Source: Alkalihalobacterium sp048323755
GTDB lineage: Bacteria; Bacillota; Bacilli; Bacillales; Bacillaceae_F
Direction: 5' to 3'
Assembly: GCF_048323755.1 (NCBI RefSeq)
Contig: NZ_JBLWFS010000017.1
Location: forward strand, 25,333 to 89,332
DNA length: 64,000 bases
The number at the start of each line of letters is the position of its first letter. Position 1 is the first letter of the stretch. The notes beneath the pieces were generated by a model. That model saw nothing but the letters and a program-made list of their open reading frames with translations, had not been told where the DNA came from and made no database searches. This document shows, one piece after another, positions 17,173-27,339 of the stretch. Position numbers and translations under genes: made by a program.

Positions 17173-18105
17173 TTAATGTTCTATTGATACAAGGTGAGGA
17201 CGGTTAGTGTTGATATAAACCAGGTCGACTTTTTTATCAATTAACTTATCAAAGTTACTGGCTGTTCCGTATGGTATTTGTAGAACTTTATGCTCTTCTC
17301 CAATAAGTACCTCAATTGAGATGTTATCAACAATTCCTACGACAGTAGCCGAGCTCTTTTTGATGTTATTTTTTTGGATCATCAGCTTTTGATCAATTAG
17401 GATAATATCACTTTTGAGTCCATTATCACGCTTAATGGCTTCTACAGATATATTAAAGCGTTGCGCGATGCCCCATAATGTGTCGCCAGCTACTGCTTTG
17501 TAAACGGCAGTTGTTGTATAAGATTCTCGTGAATGATTGGATTTAGGGTGGCTGTTGTTGTTTTCATTAGTGTTTTTTGCTGCTATTGGTATAACGAGCA
17601 GTTGATCAACTCTAATAAGGTCAGATGTTAAATGGTTTGCTAATTTAATGTCTTTAATTGAAACTTGATACCTTTTAGCAATTGAAAAAAGATTGTCCCC
17701 TCGTTTCACTTTATAATTTATATTTTCAATGGATACTTTTAGCTTCGAGTTTTCAATTTGAGAGGGAATATCAGTGTCGTTATGACTCGAGTCTATTGGC
17801 AGGTATAAAAGTTGTCCCGTTCGAAGTAAATCTGACGTAAGATCATTTGCTGACATAATGTCTTGAACGGTAACCCGATGCTTCTTAGCGAGTGAATAGA
17901 GAGTATCACCATATTGCACTTTATATTCAGCGCTGCATGCGAGCGCTTTTCCTGTGGCGCTATTAAGGTTGATCAAAGCACTTGTTACGAGAGCTCCTGC
18001 TAAAGCATAACGTATGACTTTACCTCTTCTAACTTTACATGTTTTTTTCTTCTCGTCTAAAATTCTTTGCTGTCGAGTTTTAGTAATCACTATGTAATCA
18101 GACAA
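17173..18105 (-). CDS. Triple-LysM exported protein
   Basis: 310 aa from TTG at 18105, placed eight bases after a GAGGAGAG ribosome binding site; a longer frame to 18279 has no such site. A basic N-terminus is followed by one hydrophobic segment (YALAGALVTSALINL) acting as signal or anchor. Three LysM modules follow, beginning YKVQYGDTLYSLAKKH, YKVKRGDNLFSIAKRY and YKAVAGDTLWGIAQRF, each ending with a LLYLP-like strand. LysM binds peptidoglycan N-acetylglucosamine. The last 60 residues form a distinct tail (VVGIVDNISIEVLIGEEHKV) with no catalytic motif seen. It is a probable cell-wall or spore-associated protein. Confidence 0.85.
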   Translation of the reverse strand: MSDYIVITKTRQQRILDEKKKTCKVRRGKVIRYALAGALVTSALINLNSATGKALACSAEYKVQYGDTLYSLAKKHRVTVQDIMSANDLTSDLLRTGQLLYLPIDSSHNDTDIPSQIENSKLKVSIENINYKVKRGDNLFSIAKRYQVSIKDIKLANHLTSDLIRVDQLLVIPIAAKNTNENNNSHPKSNHSRESYTTTAVYKAVAGDTLWGIAQRFNISVEAIKRDNGLKSDIILIDQKLMIQKNNIKKSSATVVGIVDNISIEVLIGEEHKVLQIPYGTASNFDKLIDKKVDLVYINTNRPHLVSIEH

Positions 18106-18402
18106 TGTAAATCTCTCCTCATAACCAAAACTATGTGTCAAATTCCGCAATTTTTCATTAGCCTTGTATATTATTCGACAATTTTTCATATTTGGGAATA
18201 TGCTTTTGCGAAAAGGGTAGAAAAGTAATGTCATAAATCTTTCAGAGCAGGGAATAGGAAGGAGTTCCTGAATACACAATGGGGGATATTCTACTGTAAA
18301 TATAAAATTGGCTTTATGTCTAAAGACACATTTGTCAATAAGTAAAATTTGGAATGTTGTAGAAGTTATACTTTTTTCACCTATTTTTTCGAGTACAATA
18401 CA

Positions 18403-18460
18403 AAAAAACTCCTCGTAATGGGAGCCCGTTTTGGTCTATTCCCATAGAGGAGTTTTTTAT
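18403..18460 (-). terminator. Terminator of the glycogen operon
   Basis: AAAAAACTCCTC pairs with GAGGAGTTTTTT, and an inner ATGGGA/TCCCAT stem extends it. The A- and T-runs allow termination in both directions. Read on the minus strand it follows glgP. Confidence 0.85.
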
Positions 18461-18514
18461 TAATGAAGAGCTTTTCTTAATATAAATTATTTATAGTTTA
18501 ACAGATTACTGCGT

Positions 18515-20944
18515 TTAAACGTGCACCGGGCTCAGGCGCCAAATCTCACTAGCATATTCCGATATTGTCCGGTCACTAGAAAATTTACCGGAGTGAGCGA
18601 TATTCGTAATACTTTTCTTTAACCAATTGTTTGGATCGCGGTAATTTTGATCGACCATTTCTTGAGCTTCAATATAGCTGTCAAAGTCTTTTAATACAAA
18701 AAACTCATCATTGTTAGATAAAATATTATAGTAGATATCTTTAAACTCATATTCATCCTTATTAAAGAAGCCGTTAACTAGTTGATCAAGAATGGTCCGG
18801 ATCCGATGGTCTGAGTTATAAATATGTCTTGCATTATATCCGCCAAACTGATAATAGTTTAAGACTTCTTGTGCAGTTAAGCCGAAAATAAAGATATTCT
18901 CGTCACCGACCATCTCTTTAATTTCTACGTTGGCACCATCTAATGTCCCGAGCGTTAAGGCGCCATTCATCATTAATTTCATATTACCTGTGCCAGAAGC
19001 TTCTTTACTTGCTGTCGAAATCTGTTGGCTAACGTCTGCGGCAGGAATGATTTTTTCGGCGAGAGATACACTGTAATTCTCGAGAAAGACGACCATTAAT
19101 TTATTGTTTACGAGTGGATCGTTATTAATCAAGTTCGCTGCTGTGACAATAAGGTTAATGACTTCTTTTGCAAAATAATAGCTAGGTGCTGCTTTGGCAC
19201 CAAAGATAAATGTACGCGGTGTAATATCAAGGTTTGGGTTGTCGCGAAGCACATTATATAAGTGAATAATATGGAAAATATTCATCAGTTGGCGCTTGTA
19301 ACCATGAAGTCGTTTAATTTGGACATCAAATATAGAATGTTCGTCGACAGTAATATCGCACCGGTCTTTAATTAATTTTGCTAGTTTCCTTTTATTATCT
19401 TGTTTAACGTTTCTCACTTTCTCCTGAAATGCTGGATCAGAAGCATATTTTAATAAACTAATAAGTTCTTTCGGCTGGTTAATCCATCTTTTTCCGATTG
19501 TATCTGTAATGAGATCAGCTAACTTCGGATTCGCATTCATTAACCAACGTCTATGAGTAATTCCATTGGTCTTATTGTTAAATTTACTAGTATAAACGGT
19601 GTAGAAATCTTTCATTTCCTTTTCTTTTAAAATATCGGTATGAATTTTAGCAACACCGTTTACGCTATAACTTCCAACAATTGCTAGATGCGCCATATGT
19701 ACTTGGTCATAAGCGATGATGGCCATTTGTGGAATTTTTTCACGCAGTTCAGGGAAATCAAACCATAGCATCTGACAAAACCGTTCATTGATTTCTTCGA
19801 TAATCATATAAATACGCGGAATGAGTTGCTGCACTAAAGAAACGGGCCATTTTTCCAGTGCTTCACTTAACGTCGTATGGTTCGTATAAGCTACTGTTTC
19901 TGTAGTGATCTTCCAAGCTTCATCCCAACCGAAGCCTTCTTCATCCATTAATATTCTCATTAATTCAGGAATAACTAAGCTTGGATGGGTATCATTAATT
20001 TGCATTGTAATTTTGTCGGGTAGTTTTCTTAAGTCATTATTATACTTTTCTTTAAACATTTTAATGATGCTTTGGACTCCCGCTGAAACGAGAAAATATT
20101 GTTGCTTTAGACGAAGTAGTTTCCCTTCAAAGTAGGAATCATCAGGGTATAGAAACTCGGAAATGGTTTCGATAGAACGTTTATATTCTAGGTATTTGTA
20201 ATAGTCGTTTCGATTAGAAGAATGGAAGTTAAAGTCGTTTGTAGTAGATTCAGCACTCCAAAGGCGTAATGTATTAACCGTATGATTATCATAGCCGGCA
20301 ATAGGTACATCATAAGGAACAGCCATAACGGTTTCATAATCAGTATGGTGGAACATTAAATGCCCATCGATAACTTCAGAATGGACATTACCTCCGAAAC
20401 GAACCCCAATCGCTTTGTCAGATCGACGGACTTCCCACACGTAGTCTTCTTCTAACCAATAGTCAGGAAGTTCCACTTGATGACCATCAATTAGTTTTTG
20501 TTGGAATAATCCATACTTATAACGAATCCCGCAGCCATGACCAGGGAGTTCTAATGACGCGAGAGAATCTAAAAAACAAGCAGCGAGCCGGCCTAGTCCA
20601 CCGTTACCAAGACCTGCATCATGCTCTTGTTCAAAAATTTCTTCGGGATCGATTCCAAGTTCTAATAATGCATCTTGCACAGTTGTTAGTGTGCCTGTAT
20701 TCAATAGATTACTTTCCAATAATCGACCTAGTAAAAATTCCATAGAAAAATAATAAACTTGTTTTTCTTCATTTTTTAAGTAACGTTTATTCGTTTCAAC
20801 CCAGCTTTTATTCATTTTCTCTTTTACAAGCGTTCCAATCGTTTGATAGATTTCAATTGGTGAGGCCTCTTCTGCACCTTTACCGAACTTTCTTTCTAGA
20901 CTTTCAATTAAAGCAACCTTAAATGACTCTTTACTTGAAAACAT
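18515..20944 (-). CDS. glgP: Glycogen phosphorylase
   Basis: 809 aa PLP-dependent enzyme that releases glucose-1-phosphate from glycogen. ATG at 20944 has AAGGAG eight bases upstream; an in-frame GTG at 20953 overlaps that site. Marks: YFSMEFLLGRLLESNLLNTG, AGLGNGGLGRLAACFLDS, QINDTHPSLVIPELMRIL and the PLP-lysine signature EASGTGNMKLMMNGALTLGT, followed by DGANVEI. It lies 12 bases after glgA and is the last gene of the operon, as in other bacilli. The frame is intact. Confidence 0.97.
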   Translation of the reverse strand: MFSSKESFKVALIESLERKFGKGAEEASPIEIYQTIGTLVKEKMNKSWVETNKRYLKNEEKQVYYFSMEFLLGRLLESNLLNTGTLTTVQDALLELGIDPEEIFEQEHDAGLGNGGLGRLAACFLDSLASLELPGHGCGIRYKYGLFQQKLIDGHQVELPDYWLEEDYVWEVRRSDKAIGVRFGGNVHSEVIDGHLMFHHTDYETVMAVPYDVPIAGYDNHTVNTLRLWSAESTTNDFNFHSSNRNDYYKYLEYKRSIETISEFLYPDDSYFEGKLLRLKQQYFLVSAGVQSIIKMFKEKYNNDLRKLPDKITMQINDTHPSLVIPELMRILMDEEGFGWDEAWKITTETVAYTNHTTLSEALEKWPVSLVQQLIPRIYMIIEEINERFCQMLWFDFPELREKIPQMAIIAYDQVHMAHLAIVGSYSVNGVAKIHTDILKEKEMKDFYTVYTSKFNNKTNGITHRRWLMNANPKLADLITDTIGKRWINQPKELISLLKYASDPAFQEKVRNVKQDNKRKLAKLIKDRCDITVDEHSIFDVQIKRLHGYKRQLMNIFHIIHLYNVLRDNPNLDITPRTFIFGAKAAPSYYFAKEVINLIVTAANLINNDPLVNNKLMVVFLENYSVSLAEKIIPAADVSQQISTASKEASGTGNMKLMMNGALTLGTLDGANVEIKEMVGDENIFIFGLTAQEVLNYYQFGGYNARHIYNSDHRIRTILDQLVNGFFNKDEYEFKDIYYNILSNNDEFFVLKDFDSYIEAQEMVDQNYRDPNNWLKKSITNIAHSGKFSSDRTISEYASEIWRLSPVHV

Positions 20945-20956
20945 AATCCCCACTCC

Positions 20957-22381
20957 TTAAACCTCTAAGGTTTTTATATACAAATCTGTATAACGTTTGG
21001 CCGAGTGTTCCCATGAGTAATTGGATTGATAAACATTCTCTAAGATCTTGGACCAGTGTTCTTTATCTTTATAAAAACGAAGGGCCCGTTTGATCGTATA
21101 TAACATGTCATGTGCATTGTAATTGGTAAAACTAAAGCCATTGCCACTATATGAAAATTCATCATAAGGCTCGATCGTGTCCTTAAGGCCGCCTGTTTCT
21201 CTAACAATCGGTACACTTTCATATCGTAAGGCGATAAGTTGGCCGATTCCACAAGGTTCAAAGCGAGAAGGCATTAAAAATAAATCAGAAGCTGCATACA
21301 TTTTTCTAGCTAACGGTTCACTAAATGTCACACTTGTTGAGACTTTATCTGGAAAACGAAGAGCCGCATCTTTGAACGCATACTCAAATTCGGCATCACC
21401 AGTACCTAAAATAACGAGTTGAATATCTAACGAAAGTAATTCCTCTAATACATGGCGAATAAGTGGAAACCCTTTTTGCTCGACAAATCGACTAACGATA
21501 GCAATCATAGGGACATCTTCCACTTTAGGAAGCCCTAATTCTTCTTGAAGGAGGCGTTTATTTACCATTTTCTCGATCGGTGAATGACTATAATTTTTGT
21601 GAATATAAGGATCTGTTTCAGGGTTATATTCTTCGTAATCGACTCCATTCACAATTCCGTGTAAATCATCTTTCCGATGAATGAGCATTCCTTCTAAATT
21701 CTCCCCGAAGTATGGATATTGGATTTCTTTAGAATACGTTTCACTTACTGTCGTTAGTACGTCTGAGTGAAAAAGGGCCGCTTTCATGAAGTTAATACAC
21801 CCGTTGTATTCTAAACCAAAATAATGTTCATCTGTAAAGTTAAGAAGATCATGAAAAATGGTTGCAGGATAAATTCCCTGGTACATCAGATTATGAATCG
21901 TAAAAACTGTTTTTAATTCACGATAAAACGGTTGGTATGTATACATCGTTTTAAGGTAGGCAGGAATTAACCCAGTCTGCCAATCATGGCAATGTAAAAC
22001 GTCTGGTTTTTCATCTAAATAAGGTAGGGAGTCTATAACGGCATGATTAAAGAAGGCGAAACGTTCGCCATCATCATAATGTCCGTACAATCCTTTTCTA
22101 TTAAAGTAGTATTCATTATCGATAAAGTAATACGTGATGCCGTTATGAACGAATTGAAGCAGCCCGCAATACTGTTTTCTCCATCCGACATGAACCGTTA
22201 ATGTTTTAATAAGTGTCATTTGGTCTCTATATTCGTCCGGAATGTCACTGTAATTGGGTAACATAATGGATACATTAACACCAGTTTTTTTTAAGGAGGA
22301 AGGTAGAGAGCCAATCACATCGGCTAATCCACCTGTCTTAATAAATGGTGTACATTCTGATGCAATGAAGAGTACGTTCAA
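20957..22381 (-). CDS. glgA: Glycogen synthase
   Basis: 474 aa GT5 enzyme transferring glucose from ADP-glucose to the growing alpha-1,4 chain. TTG at 22381 is preferred: AAGGAG lies nine bases upstream and the product then begins NVLFIASECTPFIKTGGLAD, like other GlgA proteins; the ATG at 22390 directly abuts the ribosome binding site. The KTGGLAD motif binds ADP-glucose. VLHCHDWQTGLIPAYLK and the C-terminal SRFEPCGIGQLIALRY motif are present. It is separated from glgD by 404 bases of inserted repeats, unlike the tight spacing elsewhere in the operon. Confidence 0.96.
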   Translation of the reverse strand: MNVLFIASECTPFIKTGGLADVIGSLPSSLKKTGVNVSIMLPNYSDIPDEYRDQMTLIKTLTVHVGWRKQYCGLLQFVHNGITYYFIDNEYYFNRKGLYGHYDDGERFAFFNHAVIDSLPYLDEKPDVLHCHDWQTGLIPAYLKTMYTYQPFYRELKTVFTIHNLMYQGIYPATIFHDLLNFTDEHYFGLEYNGCINFMKAALFHSDVLTTVSETYSKEIQYPYFGENLEGMLIHRKDDLHGIVNGVDYEEYNPETDPYIHKNYSHSPIEKMVNKRLLQEELGLPKVEDVPMIAIVSRFVEQKGFPLIRHVLEELLSLDIQLVILGTGDAEFEYAFKDAALRFPDKVSTSVTFSEPLARKMYAASDLFLMPSRFEPCGIGQLIALRYESVPIVRETGGLKDTIEPYDEFSYSGNGFSFTNYNAHDMLYTIKRALRFYKDKEHWSKILENVYQSNYSWEHSAKRYTDLYIKTLEV

Positions 22382-22461
22382 TTTTTCCATCTCCTTATGA
22401 TGATGTTTAATAAGTCCGGTTCGCCTATTAAACGTAGTTATATGAAGTTTTTTCTCTAATT

Positions 22462-22579
22462 GGCTCTTTCTAAAAGAATGTTGTTCTTAGCTATTGAACC
22501 GTAACCAAGCGAAAGCTTGGTTCTTCACGCCTTAGCGTTCAAAAAACGGTCCAATAGCAATAAGTTTATGAAAACAGCC
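22462..22579. repeat. MITE-like element, compact copy between glgD and glgA
   Basis: 118 bp with imperfect terminal inverted repeats (GGCTCTTTCTAAAAGAATG on the left; AATAAGTTTATGAAAACAGCC on the right read on the plus strand). An inner TTGAACCGT/ACGGTCCAA pair and the hairpin AACCAAGCGAAAGCTTGGTT are present. Flanking octamers CTCTAATT and TTCTAATA agree at six of eight positions, a possible decayed target duplication. The inner stem seen in the 39.5-kb copy is missing. It lies inside the glg operon. Confidence 0.75.
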
Positions 22580-22600
22580 TTCTAATAATATATAAGAGGA

Positions 22601-22744
22601 TGTTCAAAAAGTCCGGGAAAAATATCTGGCGAATTTCTTCGTTGGTTTGCTGCTGCGTTCCTCACGTATTAATAGCATACGCTGCGGTACTCGCAACTGC
22701 ACCGCCTCAAACTTCTTGGATCTTTTTGTCCTCCTTTTTGAACA
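22601..22744. repeat. Inverted-repeat element bounded by TGTTCAAAAAG
   Basis: About 144 bp bounded by TGTTCAAAAAG and its complement CTTTTTGAACA. The interior is more GC-rich than the surroundings and contains GCTGCTGCG/CGCAACTGC-type symmetry. There is no coding capacity. A 19-base match to one end lies at 48499-48517. With the preceding MITE-like copy it fills the glgD-glgA gap. Confidence 0.65.
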
Positions 22745-22794
22745 CACACTATAAGGTGTAGTATAATTTTAATTATGAATTATGGATGCTTTGG

Positions 22795-23901
22795 TTAGAT
22801 GACTTTACGCTTTGCCACAACATAGGGTTGTTCGCTGCAACCGACAAGTGTTCGCTCAGGTGATAACACCACATCTTTATCTAGTATGACATTCTCAAGT
22901 CTGCCGTGTTCTTTAATATCACAACGCTGCATAACGATTGAGTTTTTAATAACTGTTCCTTTTTCTACATGAACTCCCCGGAATAGGATGCTATTTTCAA
23001 CCGTTCCTTCGATCACGCAACCATTTGCGATTAACGAGTTTTTAACAGAAGAACCTTTTAAGTATTTGGCAGGAGGTTCATCTTTTACTTTTGTATAAAT
23101 AAGGTTCTCATTAAAGAATAAGTTTCTATACACTTTAGGGTCAAGCAAAGACATACTATGTTTATAGTAACTTTCAAGCGAATTAATTACCGCTAAGTAG
23201 CCATGGTAAGAGTATCCCATAACTTTCAGTTGATCTAAGTTTTGAATAATGCCATCTTTAAAAAAGTTATCCATTCGCCTTGCGATACAATGGTCAACAA
23301 TATCCATGAGCAATTTCTTGTGAATAATTATCATATCTAAAGAAACAAAATGGTTGAAATGGTCGTTAGTGATCGCAGTAATTCTTCCGGTTTCATCCAT
23401 TTCTACTTTATGACATTGCTTATGTTCCTCTTCAAGATTTGGTACAGGTTTATAGATCACTGTTACATCGGCACCTGTTTCTAAATGATATTTAAATGCA
23501 TGGTTATAATCAATATTACATACATTTTGACTGCCTGTAATTAATACATATTGAGAAATTCCTCTGTCAAAGAAATCACGATTATTATGAAAGTGCTGAA
23601 GATCTCCTTGAGATATGTCAGAAGGATCATTCCAATCAGGCGGGAGAATAAACAAGCCTCCACGCTTCCGGTCTAAGTCCCAAGCGGCGCCTGTACCAAG
23701 GTGATCCATCAGCGAGCGATATTTTCTTCTTGTAAAGACAGCCGTATCACTGATTTTAGCATTGGTCATGTTAGATAAGACAAAATCAATCAGTCGGTAT
23801 CTTCCCCCAAAAGGAACCGCAGCTCCGCAACGAAAATAGGTTAACTCATTTAATAAATCCAATTCACTATCTAAGTTAATAACACCCATCATAGTATCCA
23901 T
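22795..23901 (-). CDS. glgD: Glucose-1-phosphate adenylyltransferase regulatory-type subunit
   Basis: 368 aa homologue of ADP-glucose pyrophosphorylase. The nucleotidyltransferase fold is visible (FGGRYRLIDFVLSNMTNAKI, and a left-handed beta-helix with SVKNSLIANGCVIEGTVENS split over residues about 280-300), but the glycine-rich catalytic loop found in GlgC is replaced by MGVINLDSELDLLNEL. In Bacillus GlgD pairs with GlgC and raises its activity. The gene follows glgC by 41 bases and has a GAGAGGGG site. Confidence 0.95.
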   Translation of the reverse strand: MDTMMGVINLDSELDLLNELTYFRCGAAVPFGGRYRLIDFVLSNMTNAKISDTAVFTRRKYRSLMDHLGTGAAWDLDRKRGGLFILPPDWNDPSDISQGDLQHFHNNRDFFDRGISQYVLITGSQNVCNIDYNHAFKYHLETGADVTVIYKPVPNLEEEHKQCHKVEMDETGRITAITNDHFNHFVSLDMIIIHKKLLMDIVDHCIARRMDNFFKDGIIQNLDQLKVMGYSYHGYLAVINSLESYYKHSMSLLDPKVYRNLFFNENLIYTKVKDEPPAKYLKGSSVKNSLIANGCVIEGTVENSILFRGVHVEKGTVIKNSIVMQRCDIKEHGRLENVILDKDVVLSPERTLVGCSEQPYVVAKRKVI

Positions 23902-23942
23902 TTCATATTCCCCTCTCTACTAAGACCCTCTCCTAAGATCTT

Positions 23943-25100
23943 TTATCCATTTACAACTGCAATATCTGAAAGAACGGTGTCTTTATCTATTACTACAATA
24001 TCTTTTGGCGTACTTGGCTTAATGACAACATTATCTGGAATAATTGTTCCGTCATTTATAATCGCTCTTTCTATTGTTACATTCTTACCAACCGTCACAT
24101 TTGGCATAATGACAGAGTCTTTAATTTGACTGTTTTCTTGAATTTCTACTCCATAAAAAAGTATAGAACGATAGACATTGCCATAAATTAAGCAGCCTTC
24201 GTTAATCATAGAACACTCAATAGATGCTGTAGGAGCAATATATTGAGGAGGTTGGTTAGGATTAACAGAGTAGATTTTCCAATTCGGATCACTTAACTGC
24301 AAAGAAGGAGAATCTCTCAATAAATCCATGTTGGCTTCCCAGAAACTTTTAACAGTACCGACATCTTTCCAATAGCCTCTAAACGGGAAGGCAACCATGT
24401 TTTTACCATCTTCGAGCATCTTTGGAATGATATCTTTTCCAAAATCGTTGCTCGAATAAGGGGAAGTTGAATCTTCTAATAGATAAGATTTTAGAACCTT
24501 CCAATTGAAGATATAAATTCCCATAGAGGCCAAGTTGTTTTTTGGATTTTCGGGTTTTTCTTGAAATTCATTAATGACATAGTTGTCACCTGTATTCATA
24601 ATTCCAAAACGGCTTGCTTCATCCCAAGGAACTTCAATAACCGATATAGTAGCGTCTGCATTGTTCTTTTTATGGAAGTCTAGCATAGCAGCATAGTTCA
24701 TTTTATAAATGTGATCACCCGAGATGATCAGTACATATTCAGGGTCGTATTGTTCAATAAAATTAATATTTTGATAGATAGCATCTGCTGTTCCTTTATA
24801 CCAAGAGCCGCCTGTTTTTTCGATGAAAGGTGGCAGAGCACTTAATCCGCCGTTGCGGCGATCTAAATCCCACGGGCTTCCAATTCCAAGATGGGTATTT
24901 AATACCAATGGCTCATATTGAGTAAGAACACCAACCGTATCTATTCCCGAATTTGTGCAATTACTAAGTGTAAAATCGATAATTCGATATTTTCCACCGA
25001 AGTATACAGCTGGTTTAGCAATTTTTTTTGTCAGAAGACCTAATCTTTTGCCTTCACCACCTGCTAATAACATCCCCACACATTCTTTCTTTTGTTTCAT
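23943..25100 (-). CDS. glgC: Glucose-1-phosphate adenylyltransferase, catalytic subunit
   Basis: 385 aa enzyme making ADP-glucose from glucose-1-phosphate and ATP, the committed step of glycogen synthesis. Signatures: LLAGGEGKRLGLLTKKIAKP (catalytic loop and Lys), FGGKYRIIDFTLSNCTNSGI, ISGDHIYKMNY with the metal-binding Asp, and YWKDVGTV. The C-terminal half is a left-handed beta-helix. It begins nine bases after glgB ends, so the two are translationally coupled. Confidence 0.97.
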   Translation of the reverse strand: MKQKKECVGMLLAGGEGKRLGLLTKKIAKPAVYFGGKYRIIDFTLSNCTNSGIDTVGVLTQYEPLVLNTHLGIGSPWDLDRRNGGLSALPPFIEKTGGSWYKGTADAIYQNINFIEQYDPEYVLIISGDHIYKMNYAAMLDFHKKNNADATISVIEVPWDEASRFGIMNTGDNYVINEFQEKPENPKNNLASMGIYIFNWKVLKSYLLEDSTSPYSSNDFGKDIIPKMLEDGKNMVAFPFRGYWKDVGTVKSFWEANMDLLRDSPSLQLSDPNWKIYSVNPNQPPQYIAPTASIECSMINEGCLIYGNVYRSILFYGVEIQENSQIKDSVIMPNVTVGKNVTIERAIINDGTIIPDNVVIKPSTPKDIVVIDKDTVLSDIAVVNG

Positions 25101-25109
25101 ATTATCGCC

Positions 25110-27023
25110 TCACTCTCTTTCTATTTCACTACCCGTTAATTTCAAAACTAGCATCGCTAATGGAGGAACTTTGATCGTTAACCGGTAAGGTTGGTTATGC
25201 CAAGTTACTTTTTCGCTTATTAATGGTTTGTCTAGAGTTTGGTTAGAGCCGCCAAATTCTTGTCTATCACTATTAAATGCTTCAATATAAGTCCCCATAA
25301 AAGGAACTCCGATATGATAGTCGTAACGAACGATAGGAGTAAAATTGCAAACAACGATAACAAAATCTTTAGAGTCCTTACTTTTTCTAATAAAACTAAC
25401 AATACTTTGCTCATAGTCATGTGGGTCAATCCATTCAAAGCCATCATTGTGATGATCTAATTCCCATAATGACTTTTCATATTTATAAAAGGTGTTAAGA
25501 GATTTCATGTAGTGAGAAAATTCTTTGTGTGAAGGATATTCTAGTAGTTCCCAATCTAAGTCTTCAAGGTCTTTCCATTCATCAAACTGACCGAATTCAC
25601 TACCCATAAATAACAACTTCTTACCTGGGTGAGTCATCGTATAGCCAAGGAATGCACGTAAATTGGCGAACTTTTGCCAATAATCACCTGGCATTTTATT
25701 TAGTAATGACTTTTTACCGTGAACAACTTCATCATGTGATAAGGGAAGGATAAAATTTTCTTTGAAAGCATAAAAAAAGGAAAAGGTAAGTAACTGGTGG
25801 TGCCATTTACGATGAATAGGTTCCATTTCCATATAACGGAGCATGTCATTCATCCAGCCCATATTCCACTTATAATTAAAACCAAGTCCACCGACGTATG
25901 CCGGCGCACTGACTAACGGCCAAGAGGAGGACTCTTCTGCCATCATGTAAGTGTTAGGGAAAACCTCGAATACGGCCTCATTTAGTTTACGAAGAAATTG
26001 AATGGCTTCGATATTCTCTTCTCCACCATATTGATTTAAAATTTTTTCTTCATCTTCTCTGCCGAAATTTAAGTACAGCATACTAGAAACAGCATCTACT
26101 CGAATTCCGTCAATATGGAACATATCAAGCCAGTAAAATGCATTTGAAATTAAAAAACTATTCACTTCAGAACGACCAAAATCAAAGGACAAAGTTCCCC
26201 AGCCCTTTTTCTCAGCTTTGCGTTCATCAGCGTATTCATATAATGGTTCACCATCGAATAACCGAAGACCATGTTCATCTTTACAAAAATGACTGGGAAC
26301 CCAATCTAATAACACACCAATTCCGTTTTGATGGCATTGGTCGACGAAGTACATTAAATCTTCGGGTGTCCCAAATCGACTAGTTACTGAAAAGTACCCA
26401 GTTGACTGGTACCCCCAAGACCGATCGTAAGGGTGTTCGGTAATAGGGAGGATTTCAATATGGGTATACCCCATCTCTTTTACATAATCAATTAATTCTG
26501 TAGCTAATTCTCGATATGTATAAAATTCACCATTGTCTTTCCGTTTCCAGGAACCAAGGTGAACTTCATAGATGAGCAACGGTTCATTTAATAGATTTCT
26601 TGTTTTTTTTGCTTTTTGCCAATTCTCATCTCCCCATTTGTAGTTATTTAAATCAGTTACAATGGAAGCAGTTTGTGGACGAAGTTCGGAGTAGAAGGCG
26701 TATGGATCCGATTTTAAGAAAACTCCCCCATGCTTGGAGTGGATTTCATACTTGTAGATAATTCCTTCTTCTAAATTTGGAATAAAGCACCACCAAATGC
26801 CTGACTCATTTATTTTATGCATAGAGTGGTTTGTTCCATTCCAATTATTAAAATCTCCTACAACACGAATGGCTTCTGCATTAGGGGCCCAAACTGCAAA
26901 ACGTACCCCACTTGTTCCCTCCTTGTCGCTGCAAAGATGAGCTCCAAGAGTTTTGTAGCTATAAAAAAGGTTGCCTTGATGAAATAAATAAAGATCATAT
27001 TCACTAAGCTTTTCTGTTTGCAA
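25110..27023 (-). CDS. glgB: 1,4-alpha-glucan branching enzyme
   Basis: 637 aa GH13 enzyme that introduces alpha-1,6 branches. It has an N-terminal CBM48-like domain (VRFAVWAPNAEAIRVVGDFN) and the GH13 barrel: HIEILPITEHPYDRSWGYQ, DGIRVDAVSSMLY (nucleophile Asp), MMAEESSSWP (acid Glu) and LPLSHDEVVHGKKS (transition-state Asp). A C-terminal beta-domain ends in PPLAMLVLKL. It is the first gene of the operon. The start is TTG at 27023 with only a weak upstream AGG; no better start fits the family's N-terminus (YDLYLFHQGNLFYSYK). Confidence 0.97.
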   Translation of the reverse strand: MQTEKLSEYDLYLFHQGNLFYSYKTLGAHLCSDKEGTSGVRFAVWAPNAEAIRVVGDFNNWNGTNHSMHKINESGIWWCFIPNLEEGIIYKYEIHSKHGGVFLKSDPYAFYSELRPQTASIVTDLNNYKWGDENWQKAKKTRNLLNEPLLIYEVHLGSWKRKDNGEFYTYRELATELIDYVKEMGYTHIEILPITEHPYDRSWGYQSTGYFSVTSRFGTPEDLMYFVDQCHQNGIGVLLDWVPSHFCKDEHGLRLFDGEPLYEYADERKAEKKGWGTLSFDFGRSEVNSFLISNAFYWLDMFHIDGIRVDAVSSMLYLNFGREDEEKILNQYGGEENIEAIQFLRKLNEAVFEVFPNTYMMAEESSSWPLVSAPAYVGGLGFNYKWNMGWMNDMLRYMEMEPIHRKWHHQLLTFSFFYAFKENFILPLSHDEVVHGKKSLLNKMPGDYWQKFANLRAFLGYTMTHPGKKLLFMGSEFGQFDEWKDLEDLDWELLEYPSHKEFSHYMKSLNTFYKYEKSLWELDHHNDGFEWIDPHDYEQSIVSFIRKSKDSKDFVIVVCNFTPIVRYDYHIGVPFMGTYIEAFNSDRQEFGGSNQTLDKPLISEKVTWHNQPYRLTIKVPPLAMLVLKLTGSEIERE

Positions 27024-27339
27024 AAGGAACCTACAACCTTTCTAAATTAAAGTCTTAGGTTAAGCTTTCTACATTTTGGTTAGAAACCCTTTTGAATTTA
27101 CAGAAAGAAAACAAAATTAATGTTACAAAATCTAACAAAAAACTAGTAGTGATGAAGAGTTAATCATCATAAAAGAAGAGAATAATACTAAATATCGTCT
27201 GAAAATGAGGGATTTTGTCGCAAAGAGTAGAAAATATAGTACAATTGAATTACTTATACAGATTTTTTAATAGGTATAAAGTATATTAATGTTATATTTT
27301 AATAATATTGTAGTGTTTAATTTTAAGCGGGTGATGATA
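27024..27339. other. Divergent intergenic region upstream of the glg operon
   Basis: About 315 very AT-rich bases between glgB (minus) and the DUF2225 gene (plus). They must carry the glycogen operon promoter. I could not identify a convincing sigma-A or sigma-E promoter or an operator by eye. Confidence 0.4.
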
